Notes under the pieces: model-generated | Databases searched by the model: none | The model's input: the letters and a program-made list of their open reading frames with translations, nothing else | What the model was told of the DNA's origin: nothing | Part shown: positions 49,201 to 61,258 of the stretch, one piece after another | Numbering within the stretch: position 1 is the first letter of the stretch | Layout: the number at the start of each line of letters is the position of its first letter | DNA from: Dirofilaria immitis | Lineage: Eukaryota; Nematoda; Chromadorea; Rhabditida; Onchocercidae | Length of the DNA stretch: 64,000 nucleotides | Direction of reading: 5' to 3' | NCBI GenBank assembly: GCA_024305405.1 | Contig: JAKNDB010000087.1 | Coordinates: 2,542,001-2,606,000 of the forward strand | Translations under genes and position numbers: made by a program

Positions 49201-52200
49201 TAAACAGTGATAAGAAATCATATCTTTCAATCGAAAATTTCAGAAATTGCTATAACAATCCATATAATTCATCGTATTTTTAATTCTTAGGACAAATAAT
49301 TTCATTTCAATTTCAAATAATTGAAAAAAATAAAAGCCATAATAAATTGAATACTGTAAAAGTAATACAAGTCACTTTCTGAAAATTTTTGTTAGCGTAA
49401 TGGATGATTAAAACATTATAAATATATTTTTTTTTAAATAAGGTTTGAAAATTGTAAAAGAAAGCAAAAAGAATCAAAAAGAGCAAATGTTAAAAATTAA
49501 ATGCTAAACATTTATAAAAATCACAAAATCAAAATGGCTTATGAGTGGCTTTTCATGAAAGCTTGATGAAATTATGAAGAAAAAGCAATCAGCTGTAAAA
49601 CAATAAATAAAAGATTAAAACTCATTTAATTCATTGATATCTCTTTTGCGAAATGATGATCGTTTAAATTTACTGTTGAAGATGAAAAATTGTACTTTAC
49701 AAAATATAATAAAACAATCATTAATTGCTATATAATAACATGTAGTCAATCTTTTTCAATTTAATGATATATATTTTTTGATAAATTTCAGGTAAGAAAT
49801 GCTTTGAACATAAGATTAAAAGGCATAGGCATAGGCACGAGCAAAATTGGGACTTAAGTAGCAAATAAAAATTTTTGCCATGAAGAAAACAAATAATATT
49901 ATTTATTGCAAAGCAAAAATTAAACTAAATTTTGGAAATTAAATAAAATTTTAGAAATAAGCATGCCAAGAAGAAAAAATTAAAATATTATCCCTTTCAC
50001 ATCATATATTTTTTAAAATTATTTTGTATTTCTTGCTTTCATTTTTAAATTACTTACAAATAATTAGTTCATTACTAAAATGAATATCAATTTTTACCTC
50101 AAAATTCCGAAATGTATGATGATAAGGGAAATATGTAAACTGAAAATTCAAAAGTTAGCATTTTAAAATAAATAACAAAAAAATTTTGATAGTTAACGGG
50201 AAAAAGATCAAATAGGACCATGAAACTTTTCAGCGCATTTCATTCATAAGCATATCAGAAAGTGGTATTGTAAATTAATGAAGGATAATTTTGCAATTTT
50301 TTTAACTTAGATATGCCTATGCACACACATCTTTGTTATAAGAAAAATATTTGATCAAATAATTGAAATAAATAATTTTACCATTTTGTGATGAAACGAC
50401 ATTGGCAGTATCGATAACTGTGGTAGTAATAGCAGATGAAAGCGGTACATCATTAAAATCAGAGCTTGCATCATAAAATTCATCATTTTCATCATTATCA
50501 TCATCAACATAATCGTTATCATCATCGCCGTCTGACGTCATTGTCATATTTCCAAATGATGGTAAAGATAATAATGATGATACAAGAACTCCTGAGATTT
50601 CATGCTGCTGCTTTTGAGATTCCATATTGCCGCACGATTCGGCCAAACGTTGTTTGTTCAATTTTTTATCCATTACAGATACACGATTATCACTCCATTT
50701 TGATATAATTCCTTTTTCTTTTAAATCTTCTTTATCACCACCGTCACCATAGGATTGATTCATTTCCACCAATTCTTCTTGCACTTGAGCCAAATGTTCT
50801 CGTCTATGACTGCTTATACTTTTCGCTGTTTCGTTTAGTTTTTCAGCTCTTTTTTCTACAAAATATTTTCGGAACAACTGTTATATGAATAATAAACAGA
50901 ACAATATTAGATTTTCAAAAACTGAAACTAACGCAAATATTTCATATATATACATAAACCACAAACACTAAAATATGAATGTAGTAGCTATTTTTCAAAA
51001 TTTGTTTTCAAATTCATCCAAATTGCGGCCATCCTTCAAATAAGAGAGACAGATAACATCCAAATGTAACGATTAGATAATGGTGGATTAACAAGCGGAA
51101 AGGCATTATAATTTCATTTTTTCAGAGTCATCCCCAAGATTACATTACTGTTTATCAGAATAAAAGATTAGAAGTTTTCAGAATAATTAAATAAGTAGAA
51201 AAATAAAATAATAACTGAAACGATAATATATTAAATTTTCGAAAAAAAATTCAATTTAGGGAAAAGAATTTCAAATTAATTGAGTATTTTACTTGTAAAT
51301 ACATAAGAAAATAAGTAAAGTTTTACAAAGAAGAATCACTGAATGATAAAATAAATAAATGATAAATGAATCACTGGAGAAACAAGAAATGAGAGTAAAA
51401 TAGAACGAAAACATTGCGATGTCAAAACATATGAGCTATCTTCTCCTTTCTCTCTCGGAACTACTGAATTTTTTTCAAAAAACTAAATCAAATTATGATA
51501 TATGATATAGATTTCCTCGAATATTTTCACAATCTTCCATTCATACTATCTAATTTCAAACTTATTGATATTTTAACTAAAATATTAGTACCGTAACTAT
51601 ATAATTTTGCACTAATTATTTTTTCATTCTTCACAACAATGTCTAGAAAAAATTAGCAACAAGATTACTTGAATTTATAGTACTTTTTAATATTTATAAT
51701 CACCAATTCTGAAATGAAACAAAAGCAAAAAATGAGAAAAAAATGTCAGATGGAGTGAAGAGAAAAAATTAAAATATTAATTTGCAAACAATGAATTGAG
51801 TTTGAATAATTTTAATATAAATTTGGACCGAAAAAGTACACATTTAATATCTTAAAAAATGTAGCAAAATAAAAAGTTCATTCAGCAAATTAAGCAAATT
51901 CGATATGTCCAATAAATTACGAGAGTATGGGAAATCAATGTACTGGATGTAAAGCATGATCAAGCTGATGCATAAAGTCACCAAGCATCACGAAGCGATA
52001 CTAATCATAGTGTCACTAAGAGATGCGTAGATGATAATCAAATGACAATCTTAACGAAAATTCCAAACTTCTTGAACATTTTTACTTCTTTCAGAAAAAA
52101 CAAAAATAGGACAGCAATAAACCAACATTGATTTGTAAATAAAAAAATTGAAAATTGAGCAATTTAAAAATAAAAATATAAGGAAAAAATAGCACATTTT

Positions 52201-52615
52201 CCTGAGAAATAATGATAGAATATAAGGATAACTGATATCAAAAACTAATTAAATACAAAATAAAGAAAATCGAAATAGTAAATGGGAAAAGAAATTAAAA
52301 TATATAATGAAGAGAATGGAAATTTTAAAGAATAGAAAAAATAATGAAATCTCTTAGTAATCATATATTTCTTAATCCCAATAATTATTCTACCATTTAT
52401 TAAATTAAAGCTAAATATATAATCACGTCATGAAACCATAATCACAATAACTGTCCAAAAATTTTCATTCGTAAAATAAAAAGAGGAAAAAGAAAGAAAA
52501 TAGTCGATGATGATTAAATGTATTTGGCTTTAATTTAATAATTAATAGAACAACTACCGAGATTAAAAAATATATGATTACTAAGAGATCCCAATATTCT
52601 TTGCATTTTTTATAT

Positions 52616-52646
<31 letters not shown>

Positions 52647-53695
52647 TTGATTTCTTTCCTCATTCGTCGTTTTGTTTTCCTTATTTTATAGCCTTAATTT
52701 TTGATAATAATTACTTTATACTTTCTTTCTTCATTTTCTCTAAATTATCTTCTCGTTCTCCTTGCTGTTAGATTATTAGAATTATTGAAGAATACAAAGA
52801 ATAGTGGAATCTCTGAAGAACATCAAAATATTGAAGAATAATGGATTTGGAGATTTTTGACTCGAAATATCTACAAGTGATAATTTTATCATTTCCTTTG
52901 TGATATCCATATTTTCTATTTAATTAAAAGATAGAAAATGGCGATATTAGACTGATAATAAAATTAAGATATCAGTTGCAATTATTTACCATGTGTACAT
53001 GGATTAATTAAATTATATAAAACGAAATAGATTAATGAAAATTTATGCTTGATATAAATCAATGCTGTATTTAAAAATATTGCTAATATAAAAGTATAAT
53101 AATTAATTCCAAAAATTAAATAAAAAACTTAAAATTATTATTGCAGGTTTTATTACTAATTTAATCGTCAAATTTCTTCAACAATGTATATTTCATTATC
53201 TTATGCAAGATAGGAAATCAATGAGCGAAAAAATTTCGTAATAATAAATACTACTAAAATGTAATGCACTAACTTTTCCTGGCTGCTTGATTAGTTAATT
53301 TTCTGCTCAATGCACTTCGTGTCTGGAAATCAACATTCATCGCTGCCCCTGTAATAAGAAAATAATTTCATGCATTTGCATCATCTTGCATTCGTGCATA
53401 ATTATCAAATCTTTGCATTCTTGCACACATTCATATTCGCAACTGATATACACAAAAATTTCATAATAATTGATTTTCTTTGATTATTTCCAATCTAATT
53501 AAAGTCATCATGACTCATAACAATTTTTGAATGAAGGTAAATAAATGATCTAACTTGTAGCCACTCGGCAATACGCCCAGATCCTTGTGTGCTATTTGAT
53601 TGTGCAGGTAGATTAGGTGGTTCCACAAGCCATGTCTCTTCATCAAAATCTGTACCACCAATAACAGTTGTTGCTTTATTTATTGCAGTACTCAT
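46255..53695 (-). CDS. Putative microtubule plus-end protein with SxIP motif, 10 exons, 462 aa
   Basis: Minus-strand exons: 53555-53695, 53274-53322, 50382-50855, 48859-48935, 48392-48502, 47800-47923, 47548-47625, 47150-47277, 46773-46849, 46255-46384 (TGA). They total 1389 bases with every phase matching. The start MSTAINKATTVIGGTDFDEE leads to a Trp-containing acidic motif (FDEETWLVEPP). A basic helical segment (KKRAEKLNETAKS) and an Asp/Glu/Asn-rich acidic part in exon 3 follow. Exons 6 and 7 carry short charged helices (LKDIKSIVERQEA, ELREELSRLKSTV). The basic Ser/Pro-rich tail includes GRSLIPTPRASALSRS: Ser407-Leu-Ile-Pro410 fits the SxIP consensus bound by EB1-family proteins, in the basic Ser-rich setting usual for such motifs. 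No catalytic domain is seen. The acidic TW motif plus basic tail faintly recalls SLAIN proteins; this is a guess. Low-confidence alternative exons lie at 50100-50140 and downstream. Confidence 0.72.
46769..46849 (-). other. SxIP-containing exon
   Basis: Exon 9 of the gene encodes RLPTPVRKSVGRSLIPTPR plus a short Ser/Ala tail, a net basic, Pro/Ser-rich, low-hydrophobic stretch with a single SLIP core, which is the context in which EB-homology domains bind. Confidence 0.6.
52621..52646. repeat. (TA)n microsatellite
   Basis: About 13 TA units in the large second intron (50856-53273) of the SxIP gene. Confidence 0.9.
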
Positions 53696-54180
53696 CCTAA
53701 AATTTTAATTTATTTCATTAACTACATAGAGATGGAAAGAAATCGGCGTACACGAAAAAATCAACATGCACTGTAACATAATTGCATTTGCAAAAATCTA
53801 AAATATTCAACAATATGATATTATAATTGATATTCGATCGATGACAACACCATTATGTTATTACTCTCATTAATCTTAAAGCCATAAAAATTTAGCAAAA
53901 AGCACAAATTTATATTAGGAATTTATAAATAAACCGTAGAAATGAATAAGCTGAACCACTAACGAATCATTTATTTGTAATAAACAAATAGGATGATCAA
54001 AAATGCTGAAAGGGAAATGCAGACTATAATCACGAGGAAGGGATCGATCAAAAACCTCAAAAATCCAAGAAGAAGGTACTTCTACAGCACGAGCTTAACT
54101 TTTAAATTAATGAAAATACAAAAACCAAACATATGACATATAAAAGAAAACTATCTATGATGCGGATGATATTGGGGAAA

Positions 54181-57100
54181 TTAGTCTTTTTCAACGGTTT
54201 CCCATTTTCCCACGGAGTAATTTTCACGGTTGCTGTTGCCGGTTTTTCCATTTCTTTTTAATCCTTTTTCACGCATTTTCGCGTAGCCGATGCTGCAATT
54301 TGTGAATATCGCACATAATTGATGCTCAGTTGACGCCACATTTTCTAATATGATCCTGAAACTGTCAAAATCTTAAAGAAATTGCCCTTAGTGAAATCAA
54401 GAAAAATATCTTCACTTTCTACCGGCTAACTTCCAATTTGCTTAGCAACATAAATGATTCAATTATCTGAAGTTCCATCTACCAAAACATAATTAATTAA
54501 GTGAAAAGAGATTACCGCTTCTTGCAGTAATTGAAATATAAACATCGAAATTTTTAAATTCGTTAAAGTATGAAAAAACTTTTACCATTCTATTTAGTTG
54601 GGTATCATATTAGAAGTCGAAGAAATGTTTGACAATTATGGAAAAACGACGAAAAGTTAAGTATACTTGTAGCAACTGAATATCAATAAAGAATGAAGTA
54701 AGAAAATGTATATTAAACTTTCAATTAATTTTTTTAAATATCGTCACCAAGGAACATTTATAATAACTACGAAGTAAAAATACTCTAAACTTGGTAGTAA
54801 CTGAAATATTTTATTTTAGGTTTGAAGCAAAAATAAAAATTTTTTCAGTTTGTCCACTGCAACCTGATGAAAAATCGCAGATTCAAATAAATAAATTCGG
54901 AATCCGTTTTTCCTCAATGCAAATTTTAAAATATGAAAAGCATGATACATAACACTTCCAATAAATAAAAAATGATTTATGCTATACAATTATTCAGCAT
55001 TTTAATATATTTTCTCATGCTACAATTAATAGCGTAAACTAATATTTGTAATGTCTGTCTTGATATGTGAACTTCACAATGATTGTTAAATTCCTCTTAT
55101 CATTACACCATCGCTTTTTTTTAATAATAATAAATAATTTCTTTTTCTTAAAAAAATCACAAACCTCTCATATAAATCTACATGATACTGGCTTATCTAT
55201 ATCAATGACAGATTATACAATATTTTTCTTTAATTTTATTTTATAATAGCACTTTTTGACCAAACTAAGCTAATTCCTCTATTCTTTATAACCAAAGTAA
55301 GCTTATTCCTCCATTTTTAATGCCATAATTTCTGTTATTCGATGATCTTTATAAACTTAACATATAAAGTAGACATTATGACATTTCTGATACAAGCAAT
55401 GCAGATGCATTCATTTAAACTTCAAGTAGAAAACGAAAGATCAAGATAGATGAATTAACAAATAACTGCAGTAAGATAAATCTGAACTTACAAATGATGC
55501 TGTTTTAAGCAGTAACATATAATGATGATACTAAGCCGCACAAAAATAAAAAATATCTCAAAAAGATCACAAATTTCGTTTGCGTTTTTTACAAGAACCT
55601 CGGAAAGATTAGATTTTGGTTCTTCACAGGAACAAAATAAATTGATGAAAACTATTTTGAAAAAGTTGAGCGAAGAAATGCTAAGATGAAATAATGCAAT
55701 TAAGCGAACATAGCCCACTAGACTAAGGCTAAATAGAAAACTATATAAACGAATAACATCGATCATCCCAACTCCTAATCGAACATCTCTTCTTCCTACT
55801 GATTTACATATATGTAGTTGGAGTCACCATCAAACAGACAGTTCTACTCTTCCATGATGTCTTTTTTTGCCTAATCATTAAATAGTACATTGTTATCAAC
55901 GGAAAGAATAAGAAAAGATGGAACCAGAAAAAGAATCTGGATATTTTTATTATTAGCATTCTGTATCACGGACAATATGATATATTCATAATTTATACAG
56001 TAATATAGAAATTTCTTGAAAACTGTTTAAAATGATCAACTATCAAGTTATCTGAATTAATTCATCCATCATAGACTATGAACACATTTTATTTTAAATA
56101 GGTTATCTCAATGCAATATATTTGGCTCCTAAACCTTCAAAAACTTATTCCAACAAGCTTCAAATTTCAAGTTAGTCATTTTCCACATGATAATAAAAAC
56201 GTGCGCAATCTAGCGGCATTTAACCAAAAATGCTAATCAATTAAACTTGGAATTTTTATACATAACAAAACTGAAGAAAAACTTAAAACTTTAGCTTCAT
56301 GAAATTCTGATAAAATGTTGAAACCTTAGTTTCATGAAATTGATAATAATCAGTGACGGAAAATTTCATAAAATGAAAAATACCAACACGCAGCAATAAT
56401 GCCAGAAAAAACACAGCTCATATTTCACGTTTTTAAATAAAAATCAAAAATAAAAATGAAAGTGAAAGCTCAGCAAAATAAATCAAAGTTACATTATAGA
56501 GACGTTAACAATTAATTGAATTTCGTTAAATATTTGTTTAAAAATGATCAATTCAACATAACAATATATAAGCTTTATGATAGTGAAAGAATAACATATA
56601 AAGTCATCGACCCTTTACATCGTTTTAATACAGATCAACAATTCAAACAATGAGCACTAAAATTATACAACCATTGCAAAAACCTTTACAATTTATGTTT
56701 TACAACGATCCTCGTCTTTTTCGACTCTCTTTCGATTTCTCTTTCTATCATTCCTCTATATGGTTTGTTAAAAAAGTTATAAAGAACTTGAAAATCTTTT
56801 TCCCACTGTCTATTTCTTTTTTTTTATAATATCATATCATTAACCTCAAGTAAAGATTCAACTTTAAGGATTGAAATATCGGTATATTTCTGAATTAAAT
56901 ATTATAAATAAACTGAGAGGAATATATAGATAGGCCGATAGAGTCGAAAATAATGAAGTAAGTGTTGATAATTATTACACAGATGATATGTAAACTGGAT
57001 AACACATCTAAGATGACAATAAAGTGAAGTGCTTCTATTATTTAAATCATAACTCAATTTTTATTTCTGTATTCTACTCTTGAAAAGAATGGAATTTGAA

Positions 57101-57701
57101 TCAAAAAGCAGGATAAAAGCAAATACAAGATTAATTTCCTTATTCTGAAACTTCTGATGACGAATATTTCAAATTTACTCTGAATTTTCCAGTTTAAATT
57201 TGTTTTTAGCTTGATTGAGCAACAAAATTCAATGCAAGATCACCTTTGATAAGAATGATCTTTGAATAATAAGTGACACTTGAAAATTGTTTTCTTTTCT
57301 CTCTCTTCATTAATATCAATTCCTACGAAGAAAACATCAATTTATGTTTCTAATAAACAAATCACTAGGCTAAAATCTTATTTTTTTTTGAAGATTAAAC
57401 AACGCAAGGAAGAAATGAAGAAAAATGTTGTTAATACCGGCAACCGAAGTAAAAAACTTATTTTTAGAAAGAAACAAACAAATTTGAGTTAAAGCTTTTA
57501 ATCTCAAATCAAAGTGAGAAGATGACTTACAAAATATGACATCCAAAAATACATTTTAAGATTTAACATGATTTTCAATGCAACAGTTTTCATTTTTCAC
57601 CCCATCATAAAATTTCCAAAAAAGTGCCGAAAGTAACACTTACCTTTAACAAGGTAGTGATATGCAGCAGTCCGCTCAGTTATTTGATTGAAATAAAATT
57701 C
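54181..57701 (-). CDS. Candidate 3' half of an unrecognised minus-strand gene
   Basis: Three minus-strand segments with good splice signals join in phase. 57644-57701 encodes EFYFNQITERTAAYHYLVK, with remainder 1 and a gtaagt donor. 55492-55651 starts with two bases, includes SNLSEVLVKNANEICDLFEI then a hydrophobic stretch, and has remainder 2 and a gtaagt donor. 54181-54355 follows a gtttcag acceptor, starts with one base and ends TAA, encoding LENVASTEHQLCAIFTNCS and a basic tail (MREKGLKRNGKTG). The last segment is clearly richer in GC than its surroundings, as coding exons here tend to be. The hydrophobic stretch in the middle exon (IFFIFVRLSIIIICYCL) may be a membrane segment. I recognise no family. 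The gene would start upstream, perhaps including the exon at 61079-61258. Confidence 0.42.
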
Positions 57702-60700
57702 CTGTTGTCAACCTATAAATCATTTTAATTCATGAAATTAAAACAAAATATTCGATAAAAACGCTCAATTGAATCATTAAATGATGACAAAAGAATTTTA
57801 AAAAAAGTTATCGAATACTGCATATTATACGTCTGTAGCAAAGATAGACTAATAGTTCTGATAAACGACAGCTAGCAAAATTCTGCAGAGATTACAGCAC
57901 TGTTTTTATCAATATTGAAAAAAGAATAAAAGGACTTTGACATAAATATTCATTTAATCGGAATAACAAAACAGTATGAAAAATTGAATTCCAAATACAT
58001 CACAAAAAAATAAAACATTTCAATGGCCACTACCCATAGCAAACGAAAATATATATTGTCAGAGTAAATAAAATCACCAAAAAAATGAAAGCGACGAAAA
58101 TGAAAGCGGAAACAAATCCTAATGTAAAATTTATATTACTGAAAATAAAAGTAGATGAACTTTACCGAATGATTATCTTAATTTCCTATTCAGATATCCA
58201 ATTTCTCCATTTTACATTCCCCCAGTTTTTTTGTGTTTCTATTCTTGCTCTATGCAATATAAACAATAATAATGATAAAGTGACAGGAAATATTTTAAAT
58301 CATCAATACTTTCATATATTAAATACATATTTATAATTTTTCATAAAATTACTAAAAATCAATGGTGAATTGATTTTACCGTCACTCGACTTACCTATAT
58401 CAAAGAAGTCAAAGAGTTAAATTAAATATTAGGATATCACTGGTAAAGAAGAGAAATTAGAGGATGCATATAGAAAAATGGATCAATTGAGTGATAAGCA
58501 AGAAATGTTAAATTAAACAGCAGAATATGTGGCACTAATAATACTGTAAATTGAAAAGAAATGTGATAAAAATTACCGAAATATCACAACACCATCTATA
58601 TTAACATTTATAATAGGGAATAGCTTCATACCTAAGACGATTCGTAGCTCAATAAAAAGTATGAGAGACTCTTGAGTCGTAGTAAAAAAGAATTTCGAAA
58701 AATTTTTAATCATTCCAAAATGATAAAAGAAAAAACGAAAATATCATAAAACTTTCCATATGTCCAAAATGATACAGAAAGATGAGGATTTCGACAAGTA
58801 AACCGATTTAACATATAATGAAAAAAAGCAAAAAATTATTTTGTTGATGAAATAACAATTTACACATATGTAAATTAAAGCAACATTAGAAACTTACGCA
58901 CTGAAAGCCAACTTTTAAATCTTTAAAACAATGAAATTTTAGATTCCGGAAGATCCATACCACAAAAATTTTATAGAATGACAAAAACTTTAGAAATCTA
59001 GAGGAAATCAAATTTCCTTGAAACGACTTCTTCCAGTAAATTTGAATCAATTGTTGCAACAAAATTATATAGAAAAAATCGATTTTAACCAAAAATAATG
59101 ACAAGACAGAAAGTTTTGTCTATAAAAAATTCAACTTTCCATCACGTCTCGATTCATCTTAGAAACACTGTTTATCCAAATAAGCACCTTATCTCTCTCC
59201 AATCTTCTCATGCAAAGAATGATAATGAAGTATTTCTAAAATATGAAATATGCAAATCTTCTTCATTAAATGCAAAATTTAGAACTTCAAAACTTTTTAC
59301 TAGCAAATTACATAACATAATCAAGAGCTCAAAATTTCCTTACCCTCTGAACAAAATAATACTTAGTCCTTGAACACATGTATTGTCACCCTTAAATCCT
59401 GAGACATTTCTTTTTTTTCAGAGGTGCATTATTAATTCAAAATTTAATGTTCGAGATTGAAGATAGTTAACATTACTACATTATTTCGAAAAGATGTCTC
59501 AAACCTCAAACAAATTTTTGAAATGTTGCAAGTTTGTGAATAAGTGCTCCCACTACCTACCATATTAATGACTGAATCTCGTTATTCATAAGGTAATAAA
59601 AAGGTTACTAGATTACCGACATTATTGTACTGACTTTAATTATCTCACTAATCTTGTGCATTACTAATCAGTGAAGTACTGTGATCAGTTCGTTTTTTTG
59701 ATGATCTCTGATTGAAGTGCATATAATTTAGTTGATGTGTTTACAAAGTTTGACGAATTCAATATTGCCCAATTTACTGACACAGACAATAGCTGATGTC
59801 GTAAATAAACACAAAATTTCATCTCGCAGTCGCATAGAAAAATCTTTCACATTGTTGCACCATTAACAAATGTTATTCTATCAATACTTCTTGCTCATAT
59901 CAATTGGACATTAAGCATTTGTTTTTTAGCAAAGCATCGCAATTCTGTAGACTCCTAAGTGTATTAATTCTTTTTACCAGTTTCATGAGGATAAATCAAA
60001 CCCCAATTGCCATAATTTTAAATATTTGTAAAGTAATCTGAGTTATCCAACAATTTTTGGTCTTGTTTCCTTTACTCTTCTAGAAAAAGAGCCGAACGTC
60101 GACATATCACTATGCTACAAGAGCGAAAACCATCCAAACAATATCAAATTCAAGTAGTATTCCGAACGATATCTTAAACATATATAAATATAGCAGCAAA
60201 TAAATGAAGCAGATAGAATGACTACTGGAATTTCCTTAGAAATTTAAAGCCATTGATGCATGTGAGATGAAATGATCGGAATATTCCGATAATCGTAATG
60301 ACATCTTTACCCTATTTTATGAATTCAATCCTTAATCCCTGTTCAAATTTTTTTCCGAAATAGAATTCTACTCAGCTTCATTGAAGAGAGACTATCCATA
60401 TTCGATAATTAAATATTGATGTATATCCATGTGCATAACTTATCCGTTCAACTTCTTGTAATAAATCTCTAAAGCCGAAACATCAGTTTGTGCTTAAGTT
60501 TGAAATCCGACGAAGAATAGAAATTTTTCGGTGAAAAAAAGCCTGGAAAAATTCACGAAATTTGCATAAAGAAAAAACGAGCTATTTTAATAACACACAC
60601 TTTTCATTCATATCTTTCCTTAAGTTAAATATGACCTAAAAGTAATCTTTTAATCTTATTTTCCTTTAATAGAAATATAGTAAAAAATTCATTCATTATG

Positions 60701-61078
60701 TTTTGTCATATCATTCATGCTTAACACTCTACCCTAGTTGGCTAAACAATATTCCCAATAAAAAGTGATATTATTAACAATCATGAAACTTGATCATATA
60801 TTTGGATTTCACATACTTTATTAGCATCCCTAGTTAAGGAGAGTGAATAATGAATATGCTCGTATTAATTCAAAACAATTGTCCAATTGAGCTGAAACTG
60901 GTGTTATGGCAGGAATATTACTAGCAATAATCGTTACCTTCTCAGTTCAACATTTAAAATAAGTCTACTTGTACACATATTAAGTATAATGGTTTTCAAG
61001 AATTCTCCACTGTTTCTAGGAAAAAAGACTTTTTCCTTAAAAATAAATTAGTCAGTTATTTCCAGCATCGTCACTTAC
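57702..61078. other. Probable intron or intergenic DNA
   Basis: AT-rich; only isolated splice-like signals (for example gtaagt on the minus strand near 58390). No further exon is supported. Confidence 0.4.
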
Positions 61079-61258
61079 TTAATTTGAAGATTTGCTTTCA
61101 TTGCATAGCTTACTCCCCAATTTTTGGAACTCTTAATCCTGTACACTAATAATATTTTTAATTCCTGAAGTACTTTGGCCAAGCATCCTATGGCATCATC
61201 ATTATACAAATTAACATATGTTTCCAGAAAATTAACTGCATTGCAAGAAATGTCGACC
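61079..61258 (-). CDS. Candidate internal exon, probably of the same unrecognised gene
   Basis: A 180-base open segment on the minus strand between a gatattcag acceptor and a gtaagtg donor. It encodes 59 codons beginning VDISCNAVNFLETYVNLYND and continuing DAIGCLAKVLQELKILL, a composition typical of a helical globular protein and unlike the chance ORFs of this AT-rich DNA. Phase in is 1, phase out is 2, so at least one further exon is needed to reach the exon at 57644-57701. Confidence 0.45.

Noticed and set aside
50101..50145. 42-base exon-like segment in the SxIP gene
   Set aside because: It is open only in phase 0, while the preceding exon ends in phase 1; it would introduce a stop.
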